Positions 1 through 7,448 of a stretch of DNA of 64,000 nt are shown in pieces (position 1 is the stretch's first letter; every line of letters begins with the position of its first letter). This DNA is from Streptomyces sp. Q6 (lineage in GTDB: Bacteria; Actinomycetota; Actinomycetes; Streptomycetales; Streptomycetaceae). The notes beneath the pieces are model-generated. The model was not told the DNA's origin. It did no database searches and saw nothing but the letters and a program-made list of their open reading frames with translations. Made by a program: the position numbers and the translations under genes. The DNA is taken from assembly GCF_036967205.1 (NCBI RefSeq), contig NZ_CP146022.1, positions 6,262,001 through 6,326,000 of the forward strand. The letters run 5' to 3'.

Positions 1-378
1 GACGGTGCCCAGCCACTCCGGCAGGGAACGCCCCCGGCGTCGTACGAGAGCGAGGAGCAGAAGGAGGGCGGCGACGGCACCCGTGGCGATGAGCGCGACC
101 GTGCCGATCACCCAGCCGACCACGACGAGCGCGCCGGCCAGCTCGATCATCACGAGCCGCTGCACACCGAAGGAACCGCCGCGTCCGGAACGCGACTTCA
201 GATGCGGGGAAACGGGACCGCGATAGGGGGCCTGCGCATTTCCCGTACGGGAATTCTGTGCAGGAATGTGTGACATCTGTGAAGGGGGCGGGGAGCCCTG
301 CTGAGAGGGGTCACCCGATCGTGATCTCGACCGTGAACCCGATTGCGACCGCGATCGAGTCCGCGTTGCGGAAGCCAT
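1..378 (-). CDS. eccE: Type VII secretion protein EccE, N-terminal part (cut by window edge)
   Basis: Reading the minus strand from ATG at 378 gives an open frame that runs off the left edge (126 codons seen). It opens with a basic Arg/Ser-rich stretch (MASATRTRSRSQSGSRSR), then a Pro/Gln-rich cytoplasmic linker, then hydrophobic helices around residues 78-112 (IELAGALVVVGWVIGTVAL and AVAALLLLLALV) that end in RRRGRSLPEWLGTV. EccE is a membrane subunit at the edge of the ESX/T7SS core complex. The paired N-terminal helices and the position divergent from eccB-mycP fit it, but the body of the protein is outside the window. An internal ATG at 276 (MSHIPAQN) is an alternative start; the longer frame stays open and uses similar codons. 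The family call rests on topology and context, not on a full-length match. Confidence 0.72.
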   Translation of the reverse strand, partial: MASATRTRSRSQSGSRSRSRSGDPSQQGSPPPSQMSHIPAQNSRTGNAQAPYRGPVSPHLKSRSGRGGSFGVQRLVMIELAGALVVVGWVIGTVALIATGAVAALLLLLALVRRRGRSLPEWLGTV

Positions 379-645
379 CACTCAAAACCCCCCGAACTCT
401 CCCGAAATCCCATACGCAAAGGCCCCATAGAAGGCTTCACGGTCCTCGTGCAGTCCTCGTTCAGTCTTCGTTGGAAAGCCTCAGCACCCTACCCGTGCCA
501 CACGCACAACGTCGCAACAGGCATAGTAGGGGCCGGGTCTGACAGCCACGGCAGTCGCGCAGCGCACCGGGGCACCACAGTCACCGAAAGACGGGGGAGC
601 GGGAAGCTGCCCCCATGGCTCCGCACGGGGAGAGAGCGGACACAG

Positions 646-2202
646 ATGGCATCACGGCGGGACGAACTCAACGCCTACACCTTCGCGAAGCGCCGCACCC
701 TGGCGTCCTTCCTCCAGCCCTCTCCTTCGGGCTCGGAGGAGGGAGCGCCGAGGCCGCTGCGGGCGGTGCTGCCCGGCACGATCGTCGGCGTGGTGGTCCT
801 CGCGGTCTTCGGCGGCATCGGCCTCTTCAGCCCCACGGCACCCAAGGGCTGGAAGACGCCGTACGCGAACGTCATCGTGGCGAGCAAGTCCACGACGCGT
901 TACGTGATCATGGAGGCCGGCGAGAAGAAGGGCAAGAAGCGCCAGGCCCAGCTGCACCCGGTCCTCAACATGGCCTCCGCCAAGCTCCTGCTCGGGGACG
1001 GCCACCAGGACAGCGTGATGACCGTCGAGGAGTCGGTGCTCGACAGCGGCAAGATCCCGCACGGTGTCACCGTCGGCATCCCGTACGCCCCCGACCGTCT
1101 GCCCTCCGCCAAGGAAGCCGCCGCCGCCAAGCGCTGGATGGTGTGCGAGCGGCCCACCAGCGGCGGCGAGGTCCAGCAGGCGACGTTCGTGCTCGGCAAG
1201 GACGACCGCAAGCAGACCGACAACACGAACCGGCTCACCGGCGGCGAGCTGATGTACGTGATCTCCGACGACAAGGCCAAGAAGGAGTACGTCGTCGACG
1301 CGCGCGGCACCAAGTACGCGCTGGCCGCCTCGGACGACATCGAGAAGCAGCAGCTGCTGCGCGCCCTCGACGCCGCCAACCGCACGCCGCAGAAGGTCTC
1401 CGACGAGTGGCTGGCCACGCTGCACAACGGCACCGCCGTCTCCTTCCCGTCGGTCGGCGCCACCGCCAACACCCCCTCGCGCAACAACGGTTCGCTGGAC
1501 GCGGCCACCAACAAGGTCGGCAAGGTCCTGGTCACCGAGAACGCCACCAACGGTGTGCAGTACTACGTGGTCCTCGCGGACCGCATCGCCACGGTCACCC
1601 CCTTCACGGCGCAGCTCCTGCTCGCCTCCAAGGACCTCTCCGCCGTCAACCCGAGCAGTGAGGCCCAGAAGGTGTCGCTCGGCCAGATCGTCACCGACGG
1701 CAGCTTCGCCGACGACAAGCACTGGCCCACGCAGGCGGCGAAGACCGTCAACGACGCGAGCGCCACGACCCACGGCCGCAACGTCATCTGCAACACCCTG
1801 CGCGGCGTCGGAGCGAGCAACGCCACCACGCTCAGCACCTGGGCGGGCGACGACTTCCCGGTGCCGCTGGCCACCGGCTCCTCCAGCACCTACGTCACCC
1901 CTGGCTCGGGCCAGCTCTTCCGCCAGGTCCAGGGCACGGACGACTCCGGCGGCACCTTCCTGGTCACCGACACCGGCCTGCGGTACGCGCTCCAGTCCAA
2001 CAGCGACGGCGACGCGAACGACAAGGGCGTCGGCCTCTCGGAGAAGCAGCAGAAGGAGCTCCTCCAGGAGGCGAAGATCGCGCAGACCCGCCTGGGATAC
2101 GAGAACACGCCCACGACCGACATCCCGCTGGAGTGGGCGAAGCTCCTGCCCACGGGCCCGCGTCTGTCGATCGGCGCGGCCAGCCAGCCGCAGGGTTCGT
2201 AG
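646..2202 (+). CDS. eccB: Type VII secretion protein EccB
   Basis: 518-residue EccB family protein, a core subunit of the ESX secretion complex with one membrane helix and a large extracytoplasmic domain. The N terminus MASRRDELNAYTFAKRR is the cytoplasmic amphipathic segment typical of EccB. A single transmembrane helix follows at about residues 41-61. The rest is the exported domain, with the repeated Tyr-x-Val / Tyr-Ala-Leu pattern (TTRYVIMEAG, EYVVDARGTKYALA, YYVVLADRIA, TGLRYALQSN). The frame is open upstream to 343, but ATG 646 is chosen because the EccB-like N terminus starts there and a GGGAGAGAG purine tract lies about 10 bases before it. mycP follows after 19 bases, so the two are probably one operon. 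The length matches the family. Confidence 0.93.
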   Translation: MASRRDELNAYTFAKRRTLASFLQPSPSGSEEGAPRPLRAVLPGTIVGVVVLAVFGGIGLFSPTAPKGWKTPYANVIVASKSTTRYVIMEAGEKKGKKRQAQLHPVLNMASAKLLLGDGHQDSVMTVEESVLDSGKIPHGVTVGIPYAPDRLPSAKEAAAAKRWMVCERPTSGGEVQQATFVLGKDDRKQTDNTNRLTGGELMYVISDDKAKKEYVVDARGTKYALAASDDIEKQQLLRALDAANRTPQKVSDEWLATLHNGTAVSFPSVGATANTPSRNNGSLDAATNKVGKVLVTENATNGVQYYVVLADRIATVTPFTAQLLLASKDLSAVNPSSEAQKVSLGQIVTDGSFADDKHWPTQAAKTVNDASATTHGRNVICNTLRGVGASNATTLSTWAGDDFPVPLATGSSSTYVTPGSGQLFRQVQGTDDSGGTFLVTDTGLRYALQSNSDGDANDKGVGLSEKQQKELLQEAKIAQTRLGYENTPTTDIPLEWAKLLPTGPRLSIGAASQPQGS

Positions 2203-2221
2203 GCGTACGGGGGACCGACTG

Positions 2222-3526
2222 ATGCCACGACTGACGCGACGACTCACGCGACAACTGATGCGACACACCGGCCGAGTCGAGGACGCCGGGGCGCGCGGGA
2301 TCCGCAGGCCGGCGCTGATCGCCGCGGCGACCGCCCTCACCGCGACCGCCACGCTGACGACCACCTTCCTGCTGCCCGCGGCCCCGGCCGCCGCGGCCGA
2401 CCAGTGCGAGTTCGGCAAGACCACGTACAAAGGCCGCCCCTGGGCGCTCCAGCGCGTCAACCTCGACGAGCTGTGGCAGGAGGCGACCGGCAAGAATGTG
2501 CAGGTCGCGGTCATCGACACCGGCGTCGCCACCAACAACAAGCAGCTCGCGGCGGCCGTCGAGAAGAGCAGCGGCGCCAACCTCCTCCCCAAGAAGAACA
2601 AGAAGGGCGAGAAGATCGAGGACTGGGGCAACGCGTACGGCACGACGGACACCGTCGGCCACGGCACGCGCGTCGCCGGCATCATCGCCGCCCGCAAGGC
2701 CGACGGCACCGGGTTCGAGGGCCTGGCCCCCGACGCGAAGATCATCCCGATCAAGCAGAACGACGCCGAGGGCACCGGTACCGCGGAGACCCTCGCCGAC
2801 GCGATCGACCACGCCGTCGCCAAGGGCGCCGACGTCATCAACATCTCCCAGGACACGTCGAACGCGGCGAAGCCGACCCCCCGACTCCAGCAGGCCGTGA
2901 ACGCGGCCCTGGCCAAGGAGATCGTCGTCGTCGCCTCCGCGGGCAACGACGGCATGGGCGGCAAGGCGGGCCGCACCTACCCGGCGTCGTACCCCGGCGT
3001 CCTCGCCGTCGCGGCCTCCGACCGCAACAACGAACGCGCCGCCTTCTCCCAGGCCGGCGACTGGGTCGGCGTGGCCGCCCCCGGCGTCGACATGGTCTCC
3101 ACGGTCCCGATGGGCGGCCAGTGCGCCGACAGCGGTACGAGCTTCTCGGCCCCGTACGTCGCGGGCGTCGCGGCCCTCCTGAAGGAGAAGCACGCCGACT
3201 GGACCGCGGCCCAGATCGTCGCCCAGATCGAACAGACCGCGGAGCGCTCGGTGCCCGGCAAGGACGCGTACGTGGGCTGGGGCGTGATCGACCCGGTGGC
3301 CGCCCTGACCGACGACGACCACCCCGTCGAGTCCCCCTCCCCGCACGAGGCGGGCCCCCAGGCGCAGGCCCCGATGGTCCCGCAGGCCCACTTCGGCGAG
3401 ACGGCCGACGAACGCAACGCCCGCCTGGGCACGTACGCGGCGCTCGGCGCGATCGTGCTGGTCGTCGGCCTCATGGGCACGGCGGTCGCGGTCCGCGACG
3501 CCCGCCGCCGCAAGGCCCGCCCGTGA
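2222..3526 (+). CDS. mycP: Type VII secretion-associated serine protease mycosin
   Basis: 434-residue subtilisin-family (S8) protease of the mycosin type, the membrane-tethered protease of ESX systems. A signal peptide ends near AAPAAAA (residues about 30-59). The catalytic triad is visible as D99 (VAVIDTGV), H147 (GHGTRVAG) and S307 (GTSFSAP), with oxyanion N242 (SAGND). A C-terminal membrane helix (about 405-425) is followed by the basic tail RDARRRKARP. This puts the protease domain outside the cell. Start ATG 2222 has GGGGGA 6 bases upstream. The stop overlaps the next gene by GTGA. It is the first of two mycosin-like proteases in the locus; the other is at 12981-14255. Confidence 0.93.
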   Translation: MPRLTRRLTRQLMRHTGRVEDAGARGIRRPALIAAATALTATATLTTTFLLPAAPAAAADQCEFGKTTYKGRPWALQRVNLDELWQEATGKNVQVAVIDTGVATNNKQLAAAVEKSSGANLLPKKNKKGEKIEDWGNAYGTTDTVGHGTRVAGIIAARKADGTGFEGLAPDAKIIPIKQNDAEGTGTAETLADAIDHAVAKGADVINISQDTSNAAKPTPRLQQAVNAALAKEIVVVASAGNDGMGGKAGRTYPASYPGVLAVAASDRNNERAAFSQAGDWVGVAAPGVDMVSTVPMGGQCADSGTSFSAPYVAGVAALLKEKHADWTAAQIVAQIEQTAERSVPGKDAYVGWGVIDPVAALTDDDHPVESPSPHEAGPQAQAPMVPQAHFGETADERNARLGTYAALGAIVLVVGLMGTAVAVRDARRRKARP

Positions 3527-4131
3527 CCGGCCCGGCGATCGCCTGCTTCGCCCTGGCGGCGGTGGTGGTGGCGATGGCCTGCGTCAGGGCGGACTGGATC
3601 CGCTCGCTACGCCGCCGTACGCACCCCTCGGGCGACGAACTGCCCACGGCGGCCTTCGTGGTGGCGCGGGTGCTGCTCCTGACGATGGCGGCGCTCTGCG
3701 TCTGGCAGGGCGCGCAGTTGACGGCGATGGACGGCGACGGCGAGTGGAGCGACGACGAGCTGACGAACGCGGTCACGCGGTCGACGGACGACCTGGACGG
3801 CTACTGGTACCGCGTCAGCAACCTGACGGGCGACACCCCTTCCTTCGACGACTACGCGACGCTGATCGAGGACACGGTCATCCGCTACGGAGGCGGCGGC
3901 GCACCACAGTCCGGAGTGACCGCCACGCCGACCTCCGCAGACCCGTCCACCGACGGCGACTTCACGGTCGAGGCGGACGGCACCGACCACGCGTACTGCC
4001 TGCACGTCGAGCGCGCCCGCTACAAGAAGCAGGACCACACGCCGCCGGGCCTCGCGGGCGCCGAGAGCAGCGACAAGTACAAGCAACTCGCGTACCGCTT
4101 GACGGTTACGTCGCGGAACGGGAAGTGCTGA
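3523..4131 (+). CDS. Hypothetical membrane protein behind mycP
   Basis: 202-residue protein starting at a GTG that overlaps the mycP stop (GTGA), so it is probably co-translated with it. Two hydrophobic segments are visible: about residues 5-19 at the N terminus and about 45-60 (VARVLLLTMAALCVWQGA). The remaining C-terminal part, from about residue 65, is hydrophilic (DGEWSDDELTNAVTRSTDDL...YWYR) and probably extracytoplasmic. It contains AYCLHVERARY and ends in NGKC, so two Cys residues may pair. I do not recognise the family. Operon position suggests an accessory T7SS membrane protein; this is inference from context only. Confidence 0.75.
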   Translation: MTGPAIACFALAAVVVAMACVRADWIRSLRRRTHPSGDELPTAAFVVARVLLLTMAALCVWQGAQLTAMDGDGEWSDDELTNAVTRSTDDLDGYWYRVSNLTGDTPSFDDYATLIEDTVIRYGGGGAPQSGVTATPTSADPSTDGDFTVEADGTDHAYCLHVERARYKKQDHTPPGLAGAESSDKYKQLAYRLTVTSRNGKC

Positions 4132-4298
4132 GGCCGCTCCCCGCCGGGCCCCTGCGCGGCGACCGCCGCACCTCACCACCTGCTGAACGGCACCACCGGG
4201 CGTCCCTGCCGCCAAGACGGCCCCGATGGACAGGCAGCCCGGCCGCTCGTCCCCGGTGGCATCGACCTCCCCTGCTGTATGCCGGGGCAGCTCAACCT

Positions 4299-4655
4299 CT
4301 ACATCCTTCCCAGAGCGGCACCCACGGCCAGCCACGCGACACATGCCCCGCACGCGCCCCCCAGCAACGTCCAACTCGCGTCCCGACGCGCCCGGACGAC
4401 GAGCGCCGCGCCGGCCACACCGACACCGACCCCCGCCACGACCATCTGCGAGCCGCTGTAGTGAGGCCCTGCACCGCTCAGCCCACGAGCCAGCAACACC
4501 ACTGAGCCGAGGCCGAGCAACGCGGCGAAGAGGACGGTAAGACCGGAGAAGAGACGCCGCGCGCGGTCATCGGTCGCGGCCATCGCGTTCACACGGTCGT
4601 CCAGGGACTCACTGCCGCGGAGCCTGCCGCTCCTGTTCTCGGTCACGGCGGGCAC
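4299..4655 (-). CDS. Small hypothetical membrane protein
   Basis: 118-residue frame on the minus strand. A hydrophilic N terminus (MPAVTENRSGR) is followed by about three hydrophobic segments: around residues 38-58 (SGLTVLFAALLGLGSVVLLA), 70-87 (MVVAGVGVGVAGAALVV) and 95-115 (WTLLGGACGACVAWLAVGAA). No family recognised. It is convergent with the 3523-4131 gene, and the roughly 170 bases between them show no clear structure. M25 (MAATDD) is an alternative start. Confidence 0.6.
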   Translation of the reverse strand: MPAVTENRSGRLRGSESLDDRVNAMAATDDRARRLFSGLTVLFAALLGLGSVVLLARGLSGAGPHYSGSQMVVAGVGVGVAGAALVVRARRDASWTLLGGACGACVAWLAVGAALGRM

Positions 4656-4791
4656 CCTATCGCCGCCTCAAAGCCTGTTTGCTCGTTTCTCCCTGCGTAC
4701 CGCCACCATGCACCGTGCGAGTGAACAGCGTGGCGAGCGAGGCGAGTTGACGAAGGGGCCGGACTGTGACGATCGAAATGGAGGTCTACGG

Positions 4792-5043
4792 GTGGCGTTG
4801 AAGGTGACTCCCTCGGATCTCGATAGGTTCGCTCGACAAGTCGGTCGAGCGGCGGAAGAGGCCGCCGAACTCAAGAACCATTGCGGTAAGCACACCGGCA
4901 TCGGTATCTCGGATCAGGGACTGCTGAATCTCTTCCTCACGACGCACGCGGCCACGGTCCAGACGGTGAACGCCGCGCTGGACAGGGTTCGGCAGGTTCT
5001 GGAATCAGCGAGAGATGGACGACCGTATGGTCAATTTCACTGA
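4792..5043 (+). CDS. EspC-like / WXG-superfamily small helical protein, candidate T7SS substrate
   Basis: 83-residue protein read from GTG 4792 (VALKVTPSDLDRFARQ). The opening 'LKV-x-P-x-x-L' followed by an amphipathic helix (QVGRAAEEAAELK), a short loop containing GIGISDQG and a second helix (TVQTVNAALDRVRQVLE) is the pattern I associate with EspC/DUF2580-type ESX secretion-associated proteins. The frame is open further upstream (GTG or ATG near 4708), but the conserved-looking part begins at 4792. Its 3' end overlaps the next gene by 29 bases, so the two are probably translated together. Third codon positions look less GC-rich than in the flanking ecc genes, which may mean later acquisition (judged by eye). 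Confidence 0.6.
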   Translation: MALKVTPSDLDRFARQVGRAAEEAAELKNHCGKHTGIGISDQGLLNLFLTTHAATVQTVNAALDRVRQVLESARDGRPYGQFH

Positions 5044-5443
5044 CGTCATCGAGCCGGCGACCCTCCTCAAAGCGCCGAGCAAACCCGAAGAGTTGTCCCA
5101 AGGAGCGATCCTGGACACCTTCAACACGTGCGGCGACCGGGCTCGTGCCCGAGCCCTCCGCAAGAGCCTGCAAAGATTGGCTGACGGCCGAGCCCCTGAC
5201 GACCCGTTGCGCGAGATGGCGCGCGAGGTGCTCAGCGGCCGGGTCGGCCTCCGTGAGGCCGCACGCATTCCTGCGTACGCGGAAGCGCTGGGCGAGCGGA
5301 TGAAGCAGGGGTGGCGGGAGTTCGATCAACTTTCGCCGGAGGAGCGGAAGAATCAAGAAGCCGCTGCCCGCACGTACTTGTGGGAGCAGAAGGCAGAGAT
5401 CGATGAGGAGCGTCGTACCCGGGGGCGAGCACACCACGATTGA
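5015..5443 (+). CDS. Hypothetical helical protein paired with the EspC-like gene
   Basis: 142-residue soluble, charged and mostly helical protein (MDDRMVNFTDVIEPATLL at the start; RERMKQGWREFDQLSPEE-like helices near the end). A second ATG at 5027 (MVNFTDV) is a possible start. No signal peptide or membrane segment. The start lies inside the preceding EspC-like gene (29-base overlap), a layout typical of partner or toxin-immunity-like pairs and of coupled translation. I do not recognise a family; a partner or cytoplasmic chaperone role is inference. A hairpin terminator lies just downstream. Confidence 0.65.
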   Translation: MDDRMVNFTDVIEPATLLKAPSKPEELSQGAILDTFNTCGDRARARALRKSLQRLADGRAPDDPLREMAREVLSGRVGLREAARIPAYAEALGERMKQGWREFDQLSPEERKNQEAAARTYLWEQKAEIDEERRTRGRAHHD

Positions 5444-5485
5444 GCCAGCACGGCTCGGAGCGGCAGGCCGACCCTCTGGGCGAAG

Positions 5486-5526
5486 TGCCCCTTACCTTGG
5501 CAGGCTTTCACGCCGGGTAAGGGGCA
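5486..5526. terminator. Hairpin between convergent genes
   Basis: Inverted repeat TGCCCCTTACC (5486-5496) and GGTAAGGGGCA (5516-5526) around an 18-base loop, followed by TTCTTCTTTG on the + strand. It sits between the convergent genes ending at 5443 and 5537 and probably serves both. Confidence 0.7.
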
Positions 5527-5536
5527 TTCTTCTTTG

Positions 5537-6256
5537 TCAGAGCGCCACCCAGGCCTGCTCAGGCATGTGGTCGAGTACGTCGCACAGGTAGTCGAGGCGG
5601 TCTTCGAGCGCCTGCGGCGAAAGAGTTCCGGTGTACCAGGTGAACAACTCGTCGTCGCGCACTCGAAGGGGATTCTTCCTGGCGCGCTGATCGGACAGAA
5701 GGAAGGCCCGGAAGTCGTCGCTCAGGACGCTCCTGGCGAAATCCTCGTCATGCGTGTCGAATCGGAACTTGGCGTCGAATTCCGGAACACCGAGCAGTTT
5801 CCTGGGCCCTCGGCCCATCATCCTGTCGAACGTGCCCGGCCGCCTCAGGTTCAGGTACGGCGCCGTACCAGGAGCCGAGACAAGGAACACCGACTCGATC
5901 GTGAGCTTCCTGCTCTCTCCGACCTGGCTGCTGCCCGAGAGCGGGTTCGAGTACCGGTACTCAAAACACTTGAACGAACGGCCTCGGAACTCCCCGGTGG
6001 TGTAGTGCCACGCGGTCAGGTTGGAGCCGCTGCCCGGCATGGGGCCCACACCGCAGTATTCGGTGGCCCGCCCGGCCGCACGGCGTTCATGCGTCCAGCC
6101 GCGCTCCGCGGCCACCTGCTCGAGCTCCGTCCACCCCCTGCGCATCCGCTTGTCCTCTTGGCTGCTGCGCATGAATGCCCTGATGACCAGGGTGAACATT
6201 CCGATGATGAAAGCGAAGAGGAAGACCTTCGCCAGGATCCCTACCAGCTGCTCCAT
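5537..6256 (-). CDS. Hypothetical N-terminally membrane-anchored protein
   Basis: 239-residue protein. An N-terminal membrane helix (about residues 5-27, GILAKVFLFAFIIGMFTLV) is followed by a soluble domain of about 200 residues. The soluble part has the layout of DUF3137-like domains: a helix (MRRGWTELEQVAAERGW), then beta-strands (FKCFEYRYSN, LTIESVFLVSAP), a FRFDTHDEDFARSVLSDDF segment and a C-terminal helix (ALEDRLDYLCDVLDHM). The likeness to DUF3137 is my impression only. No catalytic motif is evident. It probably faces the cytoplasm or envelope as a single-pass protein. Confidence 0.7.
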   Translation of the reverse strand: MEQLVGILAKVFLFAFIIGMFTLVIRAFMRSSQEDKRMRRGWTELEQVAAERGWTHERRAAGRATEYCGVGPMPGSGSNLTAWHYTTGEFRGRSFKCFEYRYSNPLSGSSQVGESRKLTIESVFLVSAPGTAPYLNLRRPGTFDRMMGRGPRKLLGVPEFDAKFRFDTHDEDFARSVLSDDFRAFLLSDQRARKNPLRVRDDELFTWYTGTLSPQALEDRLDYLCDVLDHMPEQAWVAL

Positions 6257-6507
6257 GGGGCGAGATTACTGCGGACGCCATGTACTCCTGTGAACTGAGC
6301 TCAGTCGCGGCAGTTGACGGTGAAGATCGTCTGTTGCTGAAGCGAAGAGTCCATGGAGTATGGCGATGTGCCGGACAGGCGACGAAACACCCCAGGCGTG
6401 GTCCCCGTATGCGCCATATGCTGACCGCCCCGATGAGCCGGAGCGCCTCGGCCTCCGCTTCTCCCTTTCGGCGTCCCGCCTCCCTGACCATCAGGAATGG
6501 AACCACC

Positions 6508-6861
6508 ATGATCAAGTCCCGTCTCGCCGCTGCCACCTGCGCCCTCTCCGCCGTAGCGGTGGGCACGCTCCTCGTCGGCTGCTCGGGCTCGGTCAGCGTG
6601 GGCAGCACCGACCCGAAGGTGTCCAAGAGCAAGCTGGCCGACACGGTCGCCGAGCAGCTCGCCAAGACGACGGGACAGCCCGAGCCGGACATCACCTGCC
6701 CCGAGGACCTCGAAGGCAAGGTCGGCACCACCACGCGCTGCACGCTCACCGCGAGCGACGGCAGCACCCTGGGCATCACCGTCAAGGTCTCCAAGGTGGA
6801 AGGCAAGAACGTCGACTTCGACATCCAGGCCGACCAGACCCCCTCGCCCGCGGCGAGCTGA
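6508..6861 (+). CDS. DUF4333-type lipoprotein
   Basis: 117-residue secreted lipoprotein. A signal peptide ends in the lipobox LLVGC with the modified Cys at residue 25. The mature part has DUF4333 character: a helix (SKSKLADTVAEQLAKTTG), PDITCPEDLEGKVG, TTTRCTLTASDG and strands up to VDFDIQ, with two Cys residues (in ITCPED and TRCTLT) placed to form a disulfide. The start is ATG 6508, because the signal peptide begins there (MIKSRLAAATC). The domain is common in actinobacterial envelope lipoproteins and has no known enzymatic activity that I can state. Confidence 0.82.
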   Translation: MIKSRLAAATCALSAVAVGTLLVGCSGSVSVGSTDPKVSKSKLADTVAEQLAKTTGQPEPDITCPEDLEGKVGTTTRCTLTASDGSTLGITVKVSKVEGKNVDFDIQADQTPSPAAS

Positions 6862-6879
6862 CGCCCGCGAGCGTCACCG

Positions 6880-7422
6880 TCACCGGCAGCTCTTCGACTC
6901 CTCGACGTCCTTCGTGTAGTCCGAGATGAGCCTCTTCATGGCCGCCGCGTCCTTGTGATCGGACCCGGTGGCCTGAATGGCGGTATAGAGGACCTGATCG
7001 GCGTGCTCGCTGTTCCGACAGCCCTCGGTCTTGCCGAACGCCTGGTTCTCCGAGTAGACGAAACGCCCGTCGTCGGTCCGGTGATCGAGCTTCGCGTCCG
7101 TCATGCCCAGGGCGAAGTTCAGCACCGACATGTCGTTCCACCACTCCTGAGCGGTGAAGACGATGCGCTTGCCGTCCACGGAGACAGCGCACCGACTGGC
7201 TTTGGAGGTGTCCGCCGTGGCCTTCACCGAGACCTCCTCGCCCGGCGGGAGGAACTTCGCGAGCTCGTCGGAGTCGATCCGCGAACCACACAGCGACTTC
7301 GGCGTGGCGTACTCGCGCTGCTCCTCGTCGCCGGTGCACGACGTGAGCGCGACAAGCAGAGCGGGCAGGGCGACGACGAGTCTCGCGCGTCGACCGCGAC
7401 ATGACATCGAGATGGGGTTCAT
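6880..7422 (-). CDS. Lipoprotein downstream of the large WXG-headed gene
   Basis: 180-residue secreted lipoprotein. The basic N terminus (CRGRRARLVVALPALL) leads to a lipobox-like LTSC with Cys29. The mature part has five more Cys (around C45, C78, C135, C179 and others) and segments KSLCGSRID, SRCAVSVDGKRIVF and a C-terminal helix ending DYTKDVEESKSCR. It lies 26 bases after the 756-residue WXG-headed protein on the same strand and is probably the last gene of that operon (10256 to 6880). Its position makes it a candidate immunity or envelope partner protein; nothing in the sequence proves this. Confidence 0.75.
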   Translation of the reverse strand: MNPISMSCRGRRARLVVALPALLVALTSCTGDEEQREYATPKSLCGSRIDSDELAKFLPPGEEVSVKATADTSKASRCAVSVDGKRIVFTAQEWWNDMSVLNFALGMTDAKLDHRTDDGRFVYSENQAFGKTEGCRNSEHADQVLYTAIQATGSDHKDAAAMKRLISDYTKDVEESKSCR

Positions 7423-7448
7423 TGGACTCTCACAGGTGTGGCTGAAGG

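Noticed and set aside
652-2976. 774-codon open frame on the minus strand opposite eccB and mycP
   Set aside because: It runs antisense to two clear genes, has Arg/Gly/Val-rich composition typical of antisense reading in high-GC DNA, and no domain or ribosome site.
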